From contig CM077027.1 of assembly GCA_039090855.1 (NCBI GenBank), forward strand, positions 104,512,424-104,576,423: DNA of 64,000 nucleotides, written 5' to 3'. Within the stretch, counting starts at the first letter, position 1; every line of letters starts with the position of its first letter. Source of the DNA: Macrothele yani. Its lineage: Eukaryota > Arthropoda > Arachnida > Araneae > Macrothelidae. Below are positions 54,495-64,000 of the stretch, piece after piece. The position numbers were made by a program, and so were the translations under genes. The notes beneath the pieces were generated by a model that was given only the letters and a program-made list of their open reading frames with translations, was not told the origin of the DNA and searched no databases.

Positions 54495-55990
54495 CTAATA
54501 TGGTGTGGGAGCATCCTTGGCATTTAAAACTGTTTGAATCCTCCTTGGAATGGACGCGTACAAGTCCTGGATGGTGGTAAGTGGTATGTTGTACCATTCT
54601 ACCTGCAGAGACTGCTCCAATTCCTTGAGAGACGCCGGAGGAAGACAACGGGATCGCACTCTGTTTTCCAACATAGGCCACAGGGACTCAATGATGTTTA
54701 AGTGCAGTGATTGTGCAGACCAGGGAAGGTGTGCAACTACATCCTCATGTTCCTCAAACCATGATTGAACAGTTCGACTTCTGCGAATCGGGGCATTATG
54801 ATCTTGAAAGGTGCAATCCCCTGACGGAAACAATGTCTGCTCCATTGAATGCACATGGTCGGCCAAAAGGGTGACATAGTCACCGCTAGTGAATCGTCCG
54901 TGTAAGGTGATAATGGGACCTGCTGCAAACTACGAGATCATGGCTCAAACCATTACGGAACCGCCCCCATGCTTCACTGTAGGAAGGAGACAGTCTGGGT
55001 TGTAGGCTTCTGCGGGGGTTCTCCACACGTAAGCCCGTCCATTGGTGGGGAATAGTAAGAAACTTGATTCATTGGAAAACAAGACATGTTTCCAGTGATC
55101 CGCAGTTCACGTTTTGTGTTTATGGCACCACTGTAGTCTCCGTTTCATATTCACCTGTGACACCAGGGGTTTTGAAACCGCAGCTCTGCCGTAAATATTG
55201 TGCTTATGCAATTCCCTTTGCCCGGTATGGGTCGTGTGACGTATATTCTAATATAACTTTCATTTTTAGTTCCCTTTCCTATGTAAATTTGAGTTTGTTC
55301 TCCGTTATACTTCCAAACCTAGCGTGACATCTTCTCTCTCACAAGAATACTGTTGGCAACACATTTGAGGTCAGAGTGAACGTATGAGATAAGAACAGTA
55401 TGAATGTATGAGATAAGAACGATAGGTAAAAGGACGAGATAACAGTTGCTGGTGTGGTGGATGTGTGTAGACGTTCGATTGTTAAGTTAAATGTGAAATC
55501 AACAACTCTAGTACCATGTTGTGAAGTTCTATTGAAATAGTGCTGGAATAAAGAAAGAATTACCGTAAGTTGACTTCTGTCTATGTTTCGTCTGGCCGTA
55601 AAAGTTTAATTAGCAAACTATTGCATCGTATTCTTATCTAATGGTTTTAGACTTAGCGTAACGACAATATCTCTCACGAAATAGATATTACGTTATAGTC
55701 GAGACTGGGTTTTGGAGACTGGGTTTTGGAGATGTGCATTAAACTCAGCAGTCACTTTCGTCGCCGTGGTCTTCCTCCTTGCTGTCACAATTCTCTTTAA
55801 TGTCCTCCTGTCTCTTGCAGTGAGTTTGGTTGTCCTTCCACTGTTATGTCTCGCAGATGAGTTGTGCCGTGATCATTGTATGCTGTCATGACCTTCGACA
55901 CGGTACCTCTCGATACCCCCAATACCCGTTCGACAGACCACTCATTGGGCCTTCACCTAGAACGAAACTTTGCAAACACCAATTTACAAT
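54495..55990 (-). pseudogene. Tc1-D2 transposase pseudogene
   Basis: The C-terminal part (54866-54495) reads FQDHNAPIRRSRTVQSWFEE, then LHLNIIESLWPMLENRVRSR and LEQSLQVEWYNIPLTTIQDL. Thirty-six residues lie between the second catalytic position and the Glu. Upstream, the first-Asp region and a VWRTPAEAYNPDCLLPTV-like stretch lie near 54980-55060. N-terminal basic/HTH text (RTTKLTARDRRTLKRIV-like) is on the other side of the LTR, about 55770-55850. Broken by the LTR, by stops (HYHLT region) and by frameshifts. Confidence 0.75.
55235..55697 (+). mobile_element. solo-LTR-like repeat L2 with exact 4-bp target duplication
   Basis: 463 bp from tgtgacgtatattc to tacgttata, flanked by gtcg (55231-55234 and 55698-55701). 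A ggaataaagaaag signal is followed by ccgtaagttgacttctgtc. The host Tc1-D2 sequence continues on both sides. TG start, polyadenylation signal and target duplication support a solo LTR. Confidence 0.82.
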
Positions 55991-56718
55991 GCAATCACAC
56001 AGACCCTTGAAACCATCACCAACACTTTTTTACAAAAAAAAAAAAAAAAAAAAAAAAATTGTAGCTACATGTTCGTTTTACTGAAAAAGCAACACATACC
56101 AATGTCAATGTTTTCAGCGAGGTGTTTCCATTATTTTGGACAAAAAGATAATTTTGGACAATTAAAAAGCACATTAAAATGGTAATTCGCAAACGCAGTA
56201 AATTGTTCATTTCGAAAAACACTTTTTAAATCAGCTGAATATATCGGGTGGCTCAAAAAAGATTGAAACAAGCTTTTGTCTCTTCAATGGATGATCGCAG
56301 AGTACATACTTTCACTTAGAAAAATACTTAAAATGACATAAAGACTTACGACACAGCAGTTGCACCCTTCAGGGTGGTATTTGCATATAAAAAAATAATA
56401 CAGTCTTCGTAGAAAAATCAACCGAAAAAGGTTGTGTGCAATGTCCTAGAAATCGAAACAAACAAACTCCGTCATTTTGCTTGCAAAACTCGAGGAGGTA
56501 TTCACGATAAAAACTGTAAAAAAAAAAAACGTATCGTCTGGAGCAATAATTTCCTACACGCGCTAGGGCTCTTCTCTTACTCGCTTTGAGTGCTACAACG
56601 CGATGCAACGAAACAAGCGACCATTCGCCGGTAAACGGGATACAGAGATACACGTTTTAGAATTACATCTCCACCAGTTTTGCAAGTAGAACAACGTTTT
56701 TTTTTTCTAGACTAATTA

Positions 56719-57962
56719 CACTGTGAAAATTTTTCTGAAATTCACGAGCTACTTTCCGGGATTTCTTTTTGTGAATGAGCATGCTTCTGATACAACTTTT
56801 CTCGTGAAATGACGATAACGAACTCTGAATTTCGCGAATTTTCAGAAATCTTTCCGTAATTTCTTTCTGATACTGACGGTAAATGATCATTTTCAAAAGA
56901 TTTTTAACGGAAAATTCTGAATTTTCGGAAACTTTTTCCGCAATTCTTTCCTTATATTAACGGAAAAACTCCATTCTCATTTTTTCCGTATCCATATGAC
57001 TAAAATTTTCTGGTAATATGAGAGATTCACGGAAATACTTGGGGGTTTGATTAACTGTTAAATTTCAATAGTCTGTGGAAAGATCTGATTTTGAAGTTCT
57101 GTAGCGAGATCGGATATTGCGGATAGTATATTGTATGAATTTTTTTTCTTACTGTTGCACACTATATTTCTTATCCTTTCGCCCATTTTGTGCACCAGCT
57201 ACTATAGATTGTGCTATCGTAAGAAGCTGGGTACTTAATTTATTGCACAAGTGATTGTACGATGCTATGTATCAGTCTGCGGAATCCCTAAGACTAAAGT
57301 TATATAGGTATCTAGAATAAATTTTATACTTAGAAGTTTTGCGAAATAATATTAGAAAACAGTACATTGCGTCTTTCCTTAAAAATAACTGAAAAAAAGA
57401 TCTCACAATTCAAATCTTTCTGTTGCTTCTAAAACTCACGCTGAAAAAAATACGTAATTTGAAATCAGACCTCGTACAGAAAAAAAAATATTAGAAACGC
57501 ATTAAAAAAAATAACAAGCTCTAGTAAAAAATAAAATGACTATATCACTCGCATTAAAGGAAAAAAAAAAGATCACCATCGCGCAATTAAGTTTTACCTT
57601 GAACGTGAGCCTGGCTTCTGTCGGATTCTGGCTCAGCGGTTAAGACGCGGGGCTCCAACCTAAACGGCCTGGGTCCGATCCTCACTGCAGCCGCAAAAGG
57701 ATTCTCTCGCGTAAGGGTGAAGCATTCGGCGTCTTGGTTTTTGTGAAATTTCTGTCTAAATACGGAAAAACGTGAAACGGACTATTCTGAAATAAACGGA
57801 ATTCCTGACAACGGAAAATCTCTGAAAATACGGAAGTTAGGAGAAAACGGGAACTTTTAGAAACGGAAATCCCGTTAAAAGACGGACAGTTACACTGGCA
57901 ACTTTGCTGCACGTTATTTTCAGAAATTTTCCGTAAGTTCACGTAGCTTATTTTTAACAGTG
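56719..57962. mobile_element. K element copy 2, complete, TA target duplication
   Basis: It begins cactgtgaaaatttttctga and ends attttcagaaattttccg ... atttttaacagtg, with TA on both sides. Its left part matches K copy 1 at 1459. It has no transposase. A tRNA-like stretch lies at 57628-57698 in its right half. Confidence 0.78.
57628..57698 (+). other. tRNA-like sequence in K
   Basis: A-box-like tggctcagcggttaagacg and B-box-like gggtccgatcctc, about 40 bp apart. No A-rich tail follows directly, so it may be a fossil SINE or part of the element. Confidence 0.55.
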
Positions 57963-58000
57963 TAGGACATTGCCCAACCTTTTTTAATTGAAAATTTTCC

Positions 58001-58229
58001 GCCGCCCCTGGGGCGCAGTGGTCTAAGCGATGGCCTCTGATCATTCGTCCAAATGGGATTCGGGTTCAAATACCGGTGAGGTGGATGTTGTGTTTGTCTT
58101 ACGGCACTGGCTCTCTCCCTTCCATGGAACCAGTGACCTTAAATTAGGGACAGGAGACTGCTTATAGCCCATTGAGTTGCTCACGGTGATCGTTAAACCT
58201 CCAAACAAAAAAAAAAAAAAAAAAAAAAA
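58001..58229 (+). mobile_element. SINE-1 copy i
   Basis: Plus-strand copy with complete head (gccgcccctggggcgcagtg), mutated B box (gggttcaaatacc) and a long A tail to 58229. It lies between K and the right TIR of Q. Confidence 0.92.
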
Positions 58230-58649
58230 CGAAAAAAAGAAATAACTTTTTCCTGCAAAGGTTGTATAAAAATTACATTTTTATTTTTATACATATACCA
58301 CCCGCAGGGGTGCAAATGCCGTGCCGTAAGTCTTTACGTCATTTTAAGAATTTCTCTATTTGAAAGTGTGTTTCTGTGATCAACCGTTGAAGAGATAAAA
58401 GCTTATTTCACACTTTTTTGAGCCACTCGGTATGCCCCCACACAGGCACAACACCAGACATGCGCAGAATGTTGCTGAATGAGAAAATCCCGTGTAAAGT
58501 TATGCCTGAAAAAATGTAAATGCAGTGCTTACAAGAAGGAGTGTGCTGGGCAATCGGATCTCATCATGTGCCAAAGCGGGATCTCATTTTGGAGTCTCGT
58601 TCAACATATCCAGAGACTGGCTGGTTTCAAAAGCACAGAAATTTACATT

Positions 58650-58851
58650 TTTTTTTTTTTTTTGGTTGGAGGTTTAACGACCACCGTGAGCAACTCAATG
58701 GGCTATAAGCAGTCGCCCGTCCCTAATTTAGGGTCACTGGTTCCAGGGAAGGGAGAGAGCCAGTGCCGTAAGACAAACACAACATCCATGCCTGACGGGA
58801 TTCGAACCCGGACCCCTTACGGACGAACGATCAGAGGCCAGCGCATTATCT
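58650..58851 (-). mobile_element. SINE-1 copy j, 5'-truncated, 20-bp target duplication
   Basis: The T run is on the left; the head stops at ggccagcgcattatct, short of the A box. An exact 20-bp duplication aaagcacagaaatttacatt flanks it (58630-58649 and 58852-58871). This shows that truncated copies arise on insertion and points to LINE-type target-primed integration. Confidence 0.94.
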
Positions 58852-58871
58852 AAAGCACAGAAATTTACATT

Positions 58872-59554
58872 GGCCATTGGCTGAGTTCCAGTTAAGTAAC
58901 TCTCCCCTGTACCACTCATTCCTTCAAACTTAAATAAAACTCACTTTACAGGTACATGGCTTATCTTCTGATCAAATGGAAATATTGGAACTTCATATTA
59001 TGTAACAAACTGACCGCGCTTTCTTCCTTCTTCGTGAAATAAACATTACGATGCTAAACCGGCAGAGAGGCCAGAATGTGTCTCGCATGTGTAAAACTTT
59101 TGGCTTGAATTTTCTCTACCTTTCACGAGTTTACCACCACTTTGCTTTCTTTTTTGTGTCTGAACATTAAAATCCAGAGAGTAGTCTGATACTCTTTTGT
59201 AGATAATGCATCTTTCGCATGCGATCTTTGTGCGTGTAAAATGAGGTATGCGTGTAAAATGAGGTATTTACACGCCACATTGCATTTATTTACACGACAC
59301 ATTGCATTTATTCGCTTCACTCACCACTACACTGAGCCACAGCCAGTGGAATTAAATCATAACAACAAAATAATTCCTGACATTGAGTGGTACTTAGGTA
59401 GGTGGATTAATTGCTATTGTCATAAAACCAATGAAAGAAGATACGTGAATTATGAAAATAAATATTTAATAAACTATGGCGATGGCAACAGTTAGTATTT
59501 CGACTGTTTAGTTTTTCAAAAACCATATTAATGATTATTGTTATTATTATAGAC
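58872..59554. other. unassigned sequence
   Basis: No recognised element. The pair gcgtgtaaaatgaggta occurs twice near 59232-59262. Confidence 0.5.
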
Positions 59555-59925
59555 TACATTGACAAAAGTCACCGGGCACCATTTCAAAAGCAAATGAATA
59601 GATCCGGTGCGTTTTTAAGATGCGGGGTACAGATGCAAACGGTATATAAACAAGACTGCAGGTGACCGCGATCATATCGCACTGTGAGGTTGAGTGGAAA
59701 TGTCGCGGCAGGAGAGAACCGACTTTGAGAATGGAAAGATTGTTGGGTGTTATATTAGTGAGTTGTCCATAAGAGAAACCGAGAGGTGTTTAAGCATACC
59801 CAAGTCAATAGATTTGGATGTACTGAATAAGTGGAAGACACATGGTGTGCCTGATGCAGCAAAACGTACCGGCAAACCAAAGAAAATCAGTGATAGAGGA
59901 CGTTAGAAGCCTCAGGAGAGTCGTT

Positions 59926-60145
59926 TTTTTTTTTTTGATTGGAGGTTTAACGACCACCGTGAGCAACTCAATGGGCTATAAGCAGTCGCCCGTCCCGAAT
60001 TTAGGGTCACTGGTTCCAGGGAAGGGAGAGAGCCAGTGCCGTAAGACAAACACAACATCCATGGCTCACCGGGATTCGAACCCGGACCCCTCACGGACGA
60101 ATGATCAGAGGCCAGCGCCTTAGACCACTGCGTCACCGGGGCGGC
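59926..60145 (-). mobile_element. SINE-1 copy k inside Tc1-B, 13-bp target duplication
   Basis: Full-length minus-strand copy with head gtcaccggggcggc at the right. The exact 13-bp caggagagtcgtt flanks it (59913-59925 and 60146-60158). The uninterrupted site is seen in Tc1-B copy 1 near 52540 (caggagagtcgttacagctg), confirming the insertion. Confidence 0.97.
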
Positions 60146-60430
60146 CAGGAGAGTCGTTACAGCTAATCGAAGGAGTACTGCACAAGACTGTGACCTCAGT
60201 GTACAGGTGAGTAAAAATGTTAGAACCTCGGTATATACACGTACCATTCGCAGATAACTTCATTCCATGGGTTACCGTGGTCGTGCTACTGCTCATAAGC
60301 CTTTCATCTCCACTCGGAATGCTACTCGTCGTTTAGCACGTAAAGAACATTTATCGTGAACCGTAGATCAATGGAAACGGGTCCTATAGACTAATGAATC
60401 CAGATACACGATCCATCAGTCTGTTGGCCG

Positions 60431-60506
60431 TGTGTGGGTATGGCGGCAGCCGGGAGAACTATATTTACCACAATATCGTTCTCCCGGCTACCGCAATACC
60501 CACACA
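60431..60506. repeat. 76-bp hairpin in Tc1-B copy 2
   Basis: Arms tgtgtgggtatggcggcagc + cgggagaac and the inverse gttctcccgg + ctaccgcaatacccacaca, with about 18 bases between. Copy 1 (52815-52870) has only the first arm, so the second is an added inverted duplication. Confidence 0.93.
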
Positions 60507-60729
60507 CAGGTAAGTAAAGTTCCTACGGTCAGGTTTGAAGCTGGCAGTGTACTCGTGTGGGGATGGTTTTCGTGGTATGGTCCCGGCCCATTGGTTATCG
60601 TGGACAAACCTGTTAACCAGCGCGTCTACCTCGATATTTTGGACAATTATACCCTACCAACTCTGTGGCAACACTATGAAACCGAGCCTTGTTGGCACCA
60701 GAAGGATAATGCACCGAGCCATAAAGCAA

Positions 60730-63700
60730 GGTTTCAAAATCGCTTTATTATTATTCATCATAAGAAAACATAAGAGGGAGACGTACAGTGTTGGGCGCCT
60801 CGCTGGGAAATAATACAAACTGTTAAAACATGATGGTATATACACTGCAATGACAATGGAGATGAATAACAAATGCTGCAAGCAAAGCTTATTGCATAAA
60901 AATTGCAGGAGAAATGACAGAGAGAAACACATCGTGTCACATGACATTGGCTGGGCATGATTTACAGGATAACACAGGCGAAACAATAGTACACAATTAG
61001 AAAAAGAACAGCACAAACACCGCCGTGAAAGTAAAACATTACATACATGAGATAAAAACACAGCGTGCACAATTGTGCAAGTTATCTAACGAGGGCAACA
61101 AAGCAACATAATACAGGCGGGGTGAAGGTAATTAATGAACACGAGTAAGCATGAAAATATACTGAGATGACATTAGCATTCACAATTCAACGGTAGCGTG
61201 GATTGCACGAGAAAAAAATGCAGAAGGAACAGTAAGATCACAGAGCAAAACTAGGAATGCACACTGGGATGACAAGAGGAATTAACGCAAAATGAAAGCA
61301 CTGTACGACGCAATAGATGTAACTGGTATATTAACAAGACATGATGAACCATATTATACACAGGGATGACCAAATAAAGTACACAATGTGAAGACACGAT
61401 ACAGCGCAAGAAATGTTACAAGTACAGTAAAAAGCACACGATAAACCATGAGTGCACTCAATGATATTATGAGTATATGCATAAAGTGAAAGCACAGGAC
61501 AAGCCATGGGTTCTGACAGATGACAGAATTTATCATAAATTTGTACGTGCACGATCAATGCATTAACACAATGTGAAAGCACGAAAATAGTATGTACACA
61601 ATGTGGAAGTATAGAACTGTACAAAAATCAAACAGGTGCAATGAAAATGGCTAAACACTAAGAAGGTGTGTGAGTGCGGCAAATATAACAAATGAGAGAT
61701 AGAGACGTACACCACATGACATCTCAAAGTAAAACACACTACAGGAACACGGTGTAATACACTAGGTGCATAGACAGAAAGCAATTAAGGTGACCAGGGT
61801 ACAGCCCCAAGTACATAAAAGTGACGGGAGGTCACGGAATCAGAGGGCACACTGATAACAATGTAAATATGGTAAAGCATAGTATGACACGAAGAACAAC
61901 AATTCAAATGACAAGATCACAATGATATGCACACTGAAAACGAGAAAACAAAAACTTGGGTATTACAGCACACGCTGTAGCTCGATCACATGATATACAT
62001 GGAGACGAGTCGTAGAGTGGAGGAGGGGCACCAGGGTGCCACGGAACTCAGCAAAGGAGGTGTAGAATGTCCTAGGGTACTGATAGGTATAGCAGTTCAG
62101 AATCAACCGCAAACCATGGAGCGACCGGCGCCCAGGTAGCATAGACGGTGGCTTCTCGACGACTGGAAGAAGCCGACTGGTACTCCAGGCGGAGTCGAGA
62201 AAGCAATCGATCTTGGAAATGGCACAAAAGTGCTGCGCTGGCCTGGTGTAAAGAGACCGGCGAGGAAACGCTGCGGAGTTGTTGAAGGTATACGTAAATA
62301 ACGTGTTTAACCAGCACGAAAAGATAGGCACATACTGACGGAAGAGGCGTAGGTGGATGAGTCCGCAGAAGAAGATGTCTGTAGGCAGTGAACGGAAGAT
62401 CTTGAGAACAAGAGCGACTGGCAATCCGGAAAGCCTGATGGATGAGAGGCATCAGGATGGGACAGTAAAGGTAGACGTGAGAAACGTCTGCCTCCTGTGC
62501 GCAGAAGGAGCAGAGAGGGGAGGAGAGAAGGGACATGCGAAAGAGAAAATACGGAACAGGGAGGCGATTATGCAAAAAGAGCCAGTGGGTATTAATTTCA
62601 AGAGGGGCGGATAAGGGTGAGCGGGCAGCGGCCCAGACAAGAGGAAGAGAAGCAGGGGGAACCTCCAGAATTGAAAGCGGTGAAGGTGTGGCAAGGTGCA
62701 CTAGAAAACGATAAAGAGATTTAGAGGAGAGAGAGGAGAGAGAGAGGAGAGAGGAAGAACCGAGTCTGAGAGTCGGAGGAAAAACGGCAGCGGAAGAGGG
62801 GCAGAAAAGACAGAGACGAGACCGGTGGGGGAGACAAGATCAGGGAAAAGCGAAAAAAAGTGCAGTTAGCAGAGAGTCATAGACCAAATGGGCGGATGGG
62901 GACGAGAGAATAGCAGGGGGTGGCCAGAGAAAGGGCGCCAGGATAGATCCGAGTTAGTGAGGTCTTGTACGGTTACTACACCTGCTCGGAGCCAAGAGGG
63001 GAATGAAAAGCAGAGGAGATGGGGGGATGAACAAGGGAGTTGAAGAAAAGGGGTTCAGAAAGAAGTTCTAGAGTTGAAGAGGAAGGGGAGCGAATGAGGG
63101 GGAGAGAGCAAAGGTGTGTGAGGGCTTCAGAATATGCAGGTGGGAGTTTGGAGGGGGAAAGGACAGCAATCCATGAGAACTAAAGAAAGAAAGGAAAAAT
63201 GTGGGTTACGCAAGGAGGAAAGAACGTCACGTACCTGAACTGCGGAAGCCACTGGAGCCGTGAAAAGGTGAATGAAGTTGATCACTCGGCTTGCTTTGTA
63301 GCACAGCGAGACATCAGGTAGGCCAGCACCACCATAGGATGGAGGAGCACAGAGCTTGTGGACGTTAATCCAGTAGTGACCCGCCCACATTACTCGAGTA
63401 AGGCAGCGTGTAACCTCCTGGAGACAGAAAAGCGGGGTCGTAGATGCAATCCAAGAATGCTTGCAGATGGACAGAAGGTATGTCCTGGTGAGATTTGCAC
63501 GCTGGTAGTAGGACGTACAGAACTGCGCACGACACGAGAACGCAGCTGTGCGGAGGAGGCGAGGATGGAGTTCCGTGCGAGTTGCACTGGATGTAGCTTG
63601 TGGTGCGCCTAAGTGTACACCCAGAAAGCGTTGGGTAATGGATGACCATGTGGCTCCCCATGGAGCATCCATGCGATTGGACCACGACCCGCACCACAAT

Positions 63701-64000
63701 CCAGTGCTCTTAGACGTATTCAGTTCAGCTGCAGAACATGAAGCATATGCGGAGAACAAACGACGAAGCAGTTGGAACTGTGAGTCGCTACGAATGCAGA
63801 CGGTAATTTCATCTGCATAGGCAGAGTAAATGACTGAGTGATGCCGTGAGCTGGCAACTGGTGGTGGAAGTTGTGCTAGGAGAGATGTTTGCAGAGAGCG
63901 TAGAAAGGGCTCGACGGCAATCGCAAACAGTTGACCAGAAAGCGGGCAGTCCTGACGAACTCCCCGCTTGAAGGGAACATGTGCTGTGAGAAAAGATGCC
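60730..64000 (-). mobile_element. Tx1/L1-like LINE, 3' part, runs off the window
   Basis: The 3' end is at about 60730 (minus strand ... atgatgaataataataaagc), inside the Tc1-B copy. A 3' region of about 1.3 kb (60730-62070) with no coding frame is followed by RT-related frames to the window edge. The 5' part lies beyond 64000. GA-rich sequence at 62726-62757 lies in the coding part. Confidence 0.82.
62072..64000 (-). pseudogene. Tx1/L1-like reverse transcriptase, C-terminal part
   Basis: Reading from the window edge: AHVPFKRGVRQDCPLSGQLF, IAVEPFLRSLQTSLLAQLPP, then AYADEITVCIRSDSQ. The RT catalytic pair normally reads YADD; here the second Asp is Glu. Next, ELNTSKSTGLW, QRFLGVHLGAP and SYGGAGLPDVSLCYKASRVI, the thumb region typical of Tx1/L1-type LINEs. 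This frame ends at 63127. A frame-broken stretch leads to 62701-62072 with LHNRLPVPYFLFRMSLL and CSFCAQEADVSHVYLYC, a Cys-Cys-His-Cys zinc-knuckle-like motif that follows the RT in this clade. GVRQDCPLSG has Asp where Gly is usual. The copy is inactive. Confidence 0.82.

Larger units (their letters stand above)
54443..56143 (-). mobile_element. Tc1-D2 element interrupted by an LTR
   Basis: Left end caggggttgtccaaaataat and an inverted right end attattttggacaa (to 56143) delimit it; the outermost right bases are degraded. The transposase is on the minus strand. The L2 LTR (55235-55697) is inserted with a 4-bp duplication. Confidence 0.75.
56244..58430. mobile_element. Q element, long-TIR transposon with nested K and SINE-1
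   Basis: Left terminus tatcgggtggctcaaaaaag is mirrored at the right (cacttttttgagccactcgg). The arms match for about 170 bp (for example cttaaaatgacataaagact / agtctttacgtcattttaag) with TA on the outside. The interior contains the complete K element (56719-57962) and a SINE-1 (58001-58229). Own interior sequence (56400-56715) has no recognisable transposase. Confidence 0.82.
59555..60729 (+). mobile_element. Tc1-B copy 2, interrupted by a SINE-1 and cut by a LINE
   Basis: Left TIR cattgacaaaagtcaccggg begins the element. The transposase starts at 59700. A SINE-1 (59926-60145) is inserted, and the sequence stops after gagccataaagcaa (60729), where the Tx1-like LINE 3' end begins. The right half is not in this window. 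Confidence 0.85.
59700..60729 (+). pseudogene. Tc1-B transposase pseudogene, copy 2
   Basis: It starts MSRQERTDFENGKIVGCYIS. The HTH text SIRETERCLSIPKSIDLDVL and WKTHGVPDAAKRTGKPKKIS is clear. After the SINE it continues RRVVTANRRSTAQ-like, then NESRYTIHQSVGRVWVWRQP (Asn in place of the first Asp), VLVWGWFSWYGPGPLVIVDK and HQKDNAPSHKA, the second Asp motif, where it is cut. A 76-bp palindromic scar at 60431-60506 interrupts the middle. Several stops and frame changes. Confidence 0.82.

Noticed and set aside
62357..62614. 85-codon plus-strand open frame near the right end
   Set aside because: Antisense to the zinc-knuckle region of the Tx1-like LINE.

Overview
This is a non-coding, transposon-saturated stretch of an animal nuclear genome. 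It has no operons, ribosome binding sites or host gene that I can recognise. The mix of elements (many Tc1/mariner families, twin RTE LINEs, Penelope-like retroelements with GIY-YIG domains, a Tx1-like LINE, tRNA-derived SINEs, Ginger-like and hAT-like remnants) suggests an invertebrate, probably an arthropod. That is inference; nothing here fixes the species.

Layout. 1-8 kb: a Tc1 copy, a TIR repeat with internal tandem units (K), a SINE-2, a 1.6-kb TIR element (N), a mariner-like element with ~175-bp TIRs, a Penelope fragment and two adjacent SINE-1 copies. 8-12.5 kb: a small satellite block, an inverted-repeat element with iterated short motifs (P), a mariner remnant and a second Tc1-A. 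12.8-19.8 kb: two nearly identical, full-length RTE LINEs in the same orientation, each with its own target duplication and one frameshift. 20-25 kb: Tc1-C, Tc1-D and a mariner pseudogene. 25.7-27.2 kb: TIR element F carrying a Ginger-like insert (H). 28-30.6 kb: a second N element and a SINE pair. 31-36.4 kb: a decayed Tc1, a second F element carrying a TIR insert (G), and a mariner pseudogene. 36.8-46.7 kb: tRNA-like foldback repeats, solo-LTR-like repeats, Tc1-C and a split Tc1-E. 46.7-51.2 kb: a head-to-head pair of Penelope-like elements, one interrupted by a tiny LTR retroelement. 51.6-64 kb: joined Tc1 fragments, more LTRs, nested TIR elements (Q containing K and a SINE), and a Tc1-B copy interrupted by both a SINE and a Tx1-like LINE that runs off the window.

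The most interesting object is the 495-bp element at 49058-49552. It has two 180-bp LTRs differing at one base, a 12-nt tRNA-Lys-type primer binding site, a polypurine tract, a 4-bp target duplication and no coding capacity, so it is a terminal-repeat retrotransposon in miniature (TRIM). Each LTR contains a tRNA-like sequence with textbook A and B boxes (Pol III internal promoter). This recalls the plant Cassandra TRIMs, whose LTRs carry 5S rRNA sequence, but here with a tRNA. Its LTR ends resemble those of a ~460-bp solo-LTR family elsewhere in the window, which could point to the autonomous partner.

Functionally, the autonomous-type proteins visible are RTE endonuclease/RT, Penelope RT/GIY-YIG, Tx1-type RT and several DDE/D transposases. 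All copies seen here are broken by stops, frameshifts or insertions.
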